This document shows positions 18,647 to 23,883 of a DNA stretch of 23,883 nt, in pieces; the first letter of the stretch is position 1, and every line of letters begins with the position of its first letter. Under the pieces are notes generated by a model. The model did no database searches. It was not told where the DNA came from and saw only the letters and a program-made list of their open reading frames with translations. Position numbers and translations under genes: made by a program. This DNA is from Chrysomallon squamiferum (Eukaryota; Mollusca; Gastropoda; Neomphalida; Peltospiridae): positions 17,667,327-17,691,209 of the forward strand of contig CM022674.1 in NCBI GenBank assembly GCA_012295275.1, written 5' to 3'.

Positions 18647-19010
18647 CATTATTACAGTGTTATTATCATTATTATTTATCATCATTATCATTATTACTAT
18701 TATTATTATTATCATCTCATCATCATCATCATAATCAAAATCATTATAAATCATTGTTATTTCTACCATTAATATCATCATTGTCAGTATAAATATTTAT
18801 TATTGTTATTATTACTATTATTGTTATATTTATTATCATTATAAATACTTATTATTGTTATTATTACTATTATTGTTATAATTAATATCATTTTAAATTA
18901 TTATTATTATTATTATTATTATTATAGCCATTGTTTTTTTGTTATTATTATCATTATATATTATTATCATCATCACCATCATCTTCTCTATCATTATTGT
19001 CATTATTATG
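18405..19010. repeat. Large compound trinucleotide microsatellite cluster
   Basis: Successive ATT, AGT, ATC, TTC, TTA, CTA and CTG runs, then interrupted ATT/ATC to about 19010. Open frames on both strands are homopolymeric. This occupies much of the space where a gene 3 tail exon would be expected. Confidence 0.85.
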
Positions 19011-19860
19011 AAACAACAAATAAAATAAAGTTCATATTAATTAAACCAAAGGTGCATGTATGTGTTTCTGCACGTGTTTGCGTGTCTGTTTGTGATGAGA
19101 GTGTGTGTGCGTATATAAAACAACATAATGAGTTTAACGCGAATTAGTCACTATTTTACCTGTGGTAAATAATGACAGCAGCCACAACAGCAGTCAGCAG
19201 TCCTACACCGACAACACCTCCAACAACGGCTGCAACTGAAGAATTAAAACCGATATGGGCTTTAACTACAGCAGTGATTTACGAATTGACCCTCCCCTTT
19301 TAATTTGTGTGCTCAAAACAAAAAGATTTGCCCTGCTCACGATTTGAATACATGTCATGCTGTCTTAACTTTTTCTATTAAATGGAAAGGATTGCTTAAA
19401 TACATATGACATAACCAGCAGAAAATAAATAAAGATAGAATATACGAATTAAGTGTACAGTATTAGATATATCTCAGAAGAGCTTTTTTGAATCCCAGAG
19501 TAAAAACATTAGTGAAAATTGCCATGATTATCGGTGATCAATTAAGCTTAGCACAAAAGATCGTGCGGTCAAATTAATCTTACGATAGAAGAAAACATGA
19601 ATATTTGAATGTGTGCTGCTTAGACCCTGATATTACGAATAGGGTCTGCTTATGCCCTGTTACGATATGCAGGGTCTTAAACTTGATATAGTTAATAACT
19701 ACAGTTATTAAAACCTTCAGTGATATGACGAAAGAAACACTCATTGGTGGAGTCCTTGAAAACTCACAGATTCAGAAAATCTCTATCTTATAATACCTGG
19801 AAACGATTTATCTTCTGCATATAATTCTGCAGCAAATGATGAAGTAGATGCGGTTTTTCC

Positions 19861-19863
19861 TTA
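19861..19863 (-). other. In-frame TAA in gene 3 stalk exon
   Basis: The codons run AAC-AAC-AGT-TAA-GGA-AAA on the minus strand. At the matching place gene 1 has ACAGgtaaat, a usable internal donor. Confidence 0.8.
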
Positions 19864-20052
19864 ACTGTTGTTGTCGGTGATGTCTGGATATATTGGTGAC
19901 GTCGGTTCCGGGGTTCTGGCTGTTGATGTGCGTGTGGTTGTCGTGGTTAGATGGTTGTGTGGCGAAAAGCACTGGACACTTAAACTGCCTGCTTTAATAG
20001 TAAACATGTTTGTAACATAAATAGGTTATTCTTGTTGTTAACGTTGTTATTG

Positions 20053-20053
20053 A

Positions 20054-20110
<57 letters not shown>
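20053..20110. repeat. (ATT)n microsatellite in gene 3 intron 3
   Basis: About 19 uninterrupted ATT units. Confidence 0.95.
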
Positions 20111-20344
20111 CATCTCCATCATCGTCGTATCTGTCGTATTATTAATGTCATCAACATCATTAGCAAATCATAGAAATTCTTGTTTTTGTTTTGTTTTTTA
20201 CTCTTATTATCATTATTGTAATTATTTTATTCATCACATATTTTAATCATAGCCTTTAGGACCAGAAATAGTTTAAAATAATAAATATTCTAATTAATGG
20301 ATGTTCCACATTCATAAATTGTTTACTTAAAATAAAATTTCTAC

Positions 20345-20683
20345 CTGAACCAATGTTCCAGAAATTGATGCATAAAGTTGATCTCACTGGAGCAGATTCT
20401 GCGTTAAGACTTAACAGATATCCTTTACTATCAATAACATGTTTGTATGTTGTTTTACTTCCACTGCTTCTACATGAAAATGGTACAGAAGTTCTTGGCT
20501 CTTCTACAGTTAGAGCAGATTTACAGTTTTCTTGAGAATCCTGAACGATGACAAAACCAATCTGAGTTGCTTGTGTTGAGTGAAGAGAATAGTTAGAAGT
20601 GATACTCGTGTTTTCTGTTACAAACACGTCAAGATAGAAATCTTGAACATCACTGATTGCTTCATCTTTACACATATGTATCA
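20345..20683 (-). other. Exon 3 of gene 3: ectodomain cassette
   Basis: This 339-nt symmetric phase 1-1 exon is homologous to 4084-4425. Relative to gene 1, about 27 substitutions were counted by hand, some 23 of them changing an amino acid, plus one lost codon. It retains the four cysteines matching C43, C92, C109 and C143 of gene 1. Confidence 0.75.
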
Positions 20684-20697
20684 CTGAAACAATAACA

Positions 20698-20737
<40 letters not shown>
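20698..20737. repeat. (AAT)n microsatellite abutting the exon 3 acceptor of gene 3
   Basis: Same position relative to the acceptor as the tract at 4434-4500 in gene 1. Confidence 0.9.
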
Positions 20738-21833
20738 CACCAAAAACAGCAATAGTACATCATCAAAAACTTAAAAACGTACAAAGAAACTAACAAAATT
20801 ATGTTATCAAAATTTAAAAATATATCATCATAGAAAAAATGTACCATGATCATCAACATATAACATTCAGAAAAACGAGAACGTGACAACATAAAAATAG
20901 TTTTATCTATTCACATATGCAACTCAGTTAATACAGAATAATTCACTTATGCATTAAAATATATAATTTTCCTCATTATCCAGTTGCCTAAACAAAATAT
21001 AAAAATACTGAAAGAGTTTATTACATACCTGCAGTATTTGAGGTACTGGGACAAGCACTGTTAGCTAGGATGGGAAACAAATAACAAATATTGATATTTT
21101 TTTGATAAACATTAAAACTATTGAAGATACCAGCTTTCCAGATGCTTTTCGATGATATGTTAGAAGTAATACACTAAAGATACTTACTGAAAAAAATAAC
21201 AAGTTCTATTCTATGTGAAGCTATTGGAACGATTAACAAAGATAAATTTAAGTGTATCTATGGAAAAGTAAACAAAGTTGTATTTATGCTAACCTTTTGG
21301 AAAAAATAAACATTTATATTTATATTAACCTAAGGGAAAAATTAACACAGTTATTTTTACGTATATCCAAGTACAGTGTAAACGACGTATATTTATTCAT
21401 GTTTAGACAGAGATAGTAGAAACAAAGCATATTTAACGTAAACTCATATATACTATAAATAACATAAATACTCACCATGCAAAACATCAGTTAACATTAC
21501 ACACAATAAAAATATCATTTACACGTATTACGTTAACGCCTTGATAACAACAGTATAACGAAAGTAAAGAACCATGAACATTGGAAATCAGTAGCAGGTT
21601 AAATGTTATGTAGTTAAATATTAAAGTTGATTTACCAGGAAGTATTTTCATCTTCGGGATGAATACCCGTGTATTGGGCCAGCCAATAAACGAAAGACTA
21701 CGTTATGCCTGTATAACTGTGACACAGTTACACTGTAAGTCAAATAAAAAAAAGTGTTGGTTTATGTTGTTGAGAAATTAAGTGAACCATGAAATGCGTA
21801 GAGATAGGAGAATAAATCTTTAGGTGATCTATG

Positions 21834-21849
21834 TATATATATGTTTGTA

Positions 21850-21907
<58 letters not shown>

Positions 21908-21960
21908 TGTATGTGTATATATATATATAAGCACACACACACACATATATATGCCTGCAT
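21834..21960. repeat. TA/GT compound microsatellite
   Basis: (TATG), (GT)n, a (TA)n tract of about 45 bp, and short GT, TA and CA runs. Confidence 0.9.
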
Positions 21961-22707
21961 ATCCAAGTATACATTTCTCTTTATTTATGTAAATAACACA
22001 CACACACACACACATCCACGTATATATAAGTATATATTTATATTTTTATTTTACATTAGTTTCACATTCACTCACTTAGTCAATAATAAAAAACAAAAAC
22101 TTGATTCAAAAGTTAAAAAGATTTTTTATTCACAAAAATCATGATTATTAACTGATTTACAACAGATTTATTTTAAAAATGGTTAACAAACAAATCGAAG
22201 ATATTTTACAGATTATTAAAAGGATAATGAGCAAACAGTTTGGAATGATTTTTCATTCTCATTATTCAGTCATGCCTGTACTAACACGTCCATCTCTCAA
22301 GTGTCATCTTCTTTATGTACTTTCTTATAAAAGCAGTTTGTTCTAGGTCACTGGTTCAGCTGAATGCATTATCACTGAGAGTTGGTTAAAATGTCAGTCA
22401 GTTTTCTGAGTGTGTCATTTTTCTGAAATATGATTTCAGGTTAAAGTCAGAAAGATATTGGGTGGGTTATCAACAATGTTGAATAAAATTATAATACTGC
22501 TGTACCTCAAAAGTAAAACTGATATGAATTAAATATTTTAAATTTACTTTTACTTCTCTCATGTGTAAGGGTTTTTGAATTAAATTAAGTAGGCCTAAGT
22601 AAAAAAAAAAACAAAAAAAAAACAATGGCGTGTAATCTACTGAAACACTTTTAAGTAGAATGAACACACGGGCACAGTAGTAGGAAGAAAAGTAAATGTG
22701 TTATTAT

Positions 22708-22797
22708 AGTAAATGTGTGTGTCTGTGTGTATATTGCATAGATATATACATGTAGACACACACACACATATATATATATAGACACACACATATATAT
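22708..22797. repeat. GT/CA/TA compound microsatellite
   Basis: Alternating short GT, CA and TA tracts immediately before the block that starts at 22801. Confidence 0.85.
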
Positions 22798-23215
22798 ATG
22801 GGTCATTCCGTGTCAAATCACCCAATGGTTTAAACCCGACCGTCTCAGATTTTTATGAAACTTTGTATACTTGTTGACTGGGATCCCACAGCACCAAATC
22901 TGAAATGTTAGCTCAATCAGACCAGTGGTGTGGGAGATACGGCCCACCGAATTTTAAGATTTTTGCCAAAAATGGGTGTGACCACCAACCTTAGAACCCT
23001 CATATCTCAGGAACTACTGGGCCAATCTTCATAAAATCGGTATTGTTAGAAAGGCAAAATGACAAGGATTCCAAATCTGCCATTTTTGTTTAGTTTGGAA
23101 AATATTGGATTACCTTGACCTTTTGACCTTTGCTATGACCTTGAAATTGACCGTGTGGATCACGTGATCTTCAGATGACCTTTAGTGAAATTTAATCTCC
23201 CACATGTTAACTAAA

Positions 23216-23268
23216 ACATATAACAGTTTCCTGGGTGTAATATTTTTTGTTTAGCCACAATATAGATT
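23216..23268. repeat. 53-bp direct repeat, copy 1
   Basis: Shares agtttcctggg and taatattttttgtttagcca with 23419-23471, with an offset of 203 bp. Confidence 0.8.
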
Positions 23269-23418
23269 TAAAAAATGCACATACATGAAAATAACACCTT
23301 TTCAGCCATTAACATCTGATTAACTAAAACCTGAATGATCAATTCTGGATGCTAGGAATCACCATCTCTCTTAATCATCGAGTAAGACATTGTAGGCCTA
23401 CATGTATGCATAAAGTTC

Positions 23419-23471
23419 ACATATAAAAGTTTCCTGGGTATAATATTTTTTGTTTAGCCATAATAGAGATT
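23419..23471. repeat. 53-bp direct repeat, copy 2
   Basis: Matches 23216-23268 at roughly 85-90% by eye. Confidence 0.8.
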
Positions 23472-23580
23472 GTAAAGGGTGACAAAATCAAGATTTGCAC
23501 ACGCTCTGGGTAGGATTCAGACATTAAGATGTCATTTTAATGTTACTGTAGCTGATGCTAGTTTTTTTCTGTCCTTTCAT

Positions 23581-23883
23581 TCATTTACTGGAACGTGCTA
23601 GTGAATGGAGTTTGACAGGAGTTTCGCCTAAACTCGACAGAATAGAATTCAAATCAAAGTCCTTTTCTGGGGAAACAACAACCAGCGATTTGTCTGGCAA
23701 GTTATCACCAAATTCTCCCATTGTAATACCACCCATACTAAAGCCATCCTCTGCAGGACCTTTGATTTCTGAAGGGTAATCAGACAGTCACAGCACAACT
23801 TGTCTCCTGGCACTAGTGTCTTTGGAGGATTTACTAAGCATTTGTAAGTGCCCACGCTAACAATTCTTAAAGATCTAGTGCGT
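23581..23883 (-). pseudogene. Frameshifted exon-like segment of an uncharacterised Cys-motif protein, cut by the right edge
   Basis: The minus strand reads in from the edge with CLVNPPKTLVPGDKLCCDC (about 23780-23840), a paired-cysteine motif around GDKLC. Continuing in the same frame gives unremarkable sequence. A +1 or -1 shift near 23780 opens SDYPSEIKGPAEDGFSMGG and then DLNSILSSLGETPVKLHSLA, followed by a stop at 23581-23583 or a possible donor gtaaat at about 23588. The second half looks like a genuine acidic linker plus conserved helix. I recall similar proteins of unknown function, often multi-copy, in invertebrate genomes, but cannot name the family. One indel separates the halves, so it is a relic, or an assembly error in a real exon. 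The plus-strand frame across it is a shadow. Confidence 0.45.

Larger units (their letters stand above)
19160..21518 (-). pseudogene. Gene 3: gene 1 paralogue with an in-frame stop in the stalk exon (pseudogene or secreted form)
   Basis: Exons parallel gene 1: 21518-21476 (signal peptide MIFLLCVMLTDVLH, with an in-frame TAA just before the ATG), 21064-21029, 20683-20345 (ectodomain), 19988-19797 (stalk) and 19235-19160 (membrane helix ending VIIYHR). Junction phases match gene 1 (1,1,1,1, then 2). In the stalk exon the frame meets TAA at 19863-19861, giving a 181-residue protein without a membrane helix. The frame stays open after the stop and through the helix. The CxC of the gene 1 ectodomain is SxY here. 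No exon matching the gene 1 tail is visible between 19158 and 15393. All splice sites and the reading frame of the ectodomain are intact, so a secreted product, or a membrane form that skips the stalk exon, is as plausible as a dead gene. Confidence 0.65.
21519..22800. other. 5' flank of gene 3 and intergenic; no gene seen
   Basis: AT-rich sequence with TA/GT microsatellites at 21834-21960, (CA)n near 21996-22013, a split poly(A) at about 22600-22621 and GT/CA/TA runs at 22708-22797. No supportable exon on either strand. Confidence 0.5.
22801..23580. mobile_element. Dispersed-repeat-like block, family unknown
   Basis: Complexity and base composition change abruptly at 22801 right after microsatellites. 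The block reads like an interspersed repeat (gggtcattccgtgtcaaatc at its start), contains a 53-bp internal direct repeat and a cluster of TGACCT hexamers, and encodes no long frame. It could be the non-coding part of an element whose coding segment is the adjacent 23581-23883 piece. Copy number cannot be judged from one window. Confidence 0.4.

Noticed and set aside
18352-18792. Long frames on both strands
   Set aside because: Products of the compound trinucleotide repeat.
21620-21655. Alternative first exon of gene 3 (ATG AAA ATA CTT CCT then gtaaat)
   Set aside because: Encodes only five residues and no signal peptide. 21518-21476 gives a proper hydrophobic signal in the right phase.
23555-23779. 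Plus-strand 74-residue frame
   Set aside because: The minus strand carries the protein-like motifs, so this is a shadow.

Overview
The window looks like animal nuclear DNA, most probably from a mollusc and perhaps a gastropod. The evidence is AT-rich sequence with very dense di-, tri- and tetranucleotide microsatellites, multi-exon genes with GT-AG introns, a PAN plus fibrinogen-related (FReD) lectin, a receptor tail full of YxxV motifs, and relics of LINE and integrase-type transposons. The species is not determined. No prokaryotic feature, intact rRNA or intact tRNA is visible.

Three genes can be assembled by splicing in phase, all on the minus strand. Gene 1 (1747-6103, six exons, 437 aa) is a predicted type I membrane protein with a signal peptide, a six-cysteine ectodomain of unknown family, a Thr/Ser-rich stalk, one membrane helix and a 208-residue tail with six YxxV motifs. 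Gene 2 (12836-15392, five exons, 326 aa) is a predicted secreted PAN/apple plus FReD lectin. Gene 3 (19160-21518) is a paralogue of gene 1. It keeps the signal, ectodomain, stalk and membrane exons, but has an in-frame TAA in the stalk exon and no visible tail exon. A signal-peptide exon at the left edge (18-84) probably starts another minus-strand gene. A frameshifted exon-like segment sits at the right edge (23581-23883).

Between the genes are a decayed LINE reverse transcriptase (17200-18215, plus), a decayed KRBA2/SCAND3-like integrase-type element that has lost its core (9618-10295, minus) next to subterminal repeats (9410-9560), a probable tRNA-derived SINE (about 16320-16500), a dispersed-repeat-like block (22801-23580) and many microsatellites and minisatellites.

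The most notable signals are these. (1) A 40-bp minisatellite fills the 3' UTR of gene 2, and its unit is the last 40 bp of the coding sequence, stop codon included. (2) The ectodomain exon is about 92% identical between genes 1 and 3, while the other exons and the introns are far more diverged. Within that exon the hand count is about 23 nonsynonymous to 4 synonymous changes, which suggests exon-limited gene conversion with diversifying selection. (3) The gene 3 stop lies in a symmetric exon, so inclusion would give a secreted ectodomain and skipping would restore the frame into the membrane helix. Taken together the locus may be an innate-recognition cluster pairing a soluble lectin with membrane receptors. 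That reading is inferred from domain content and not shown by the sequence.
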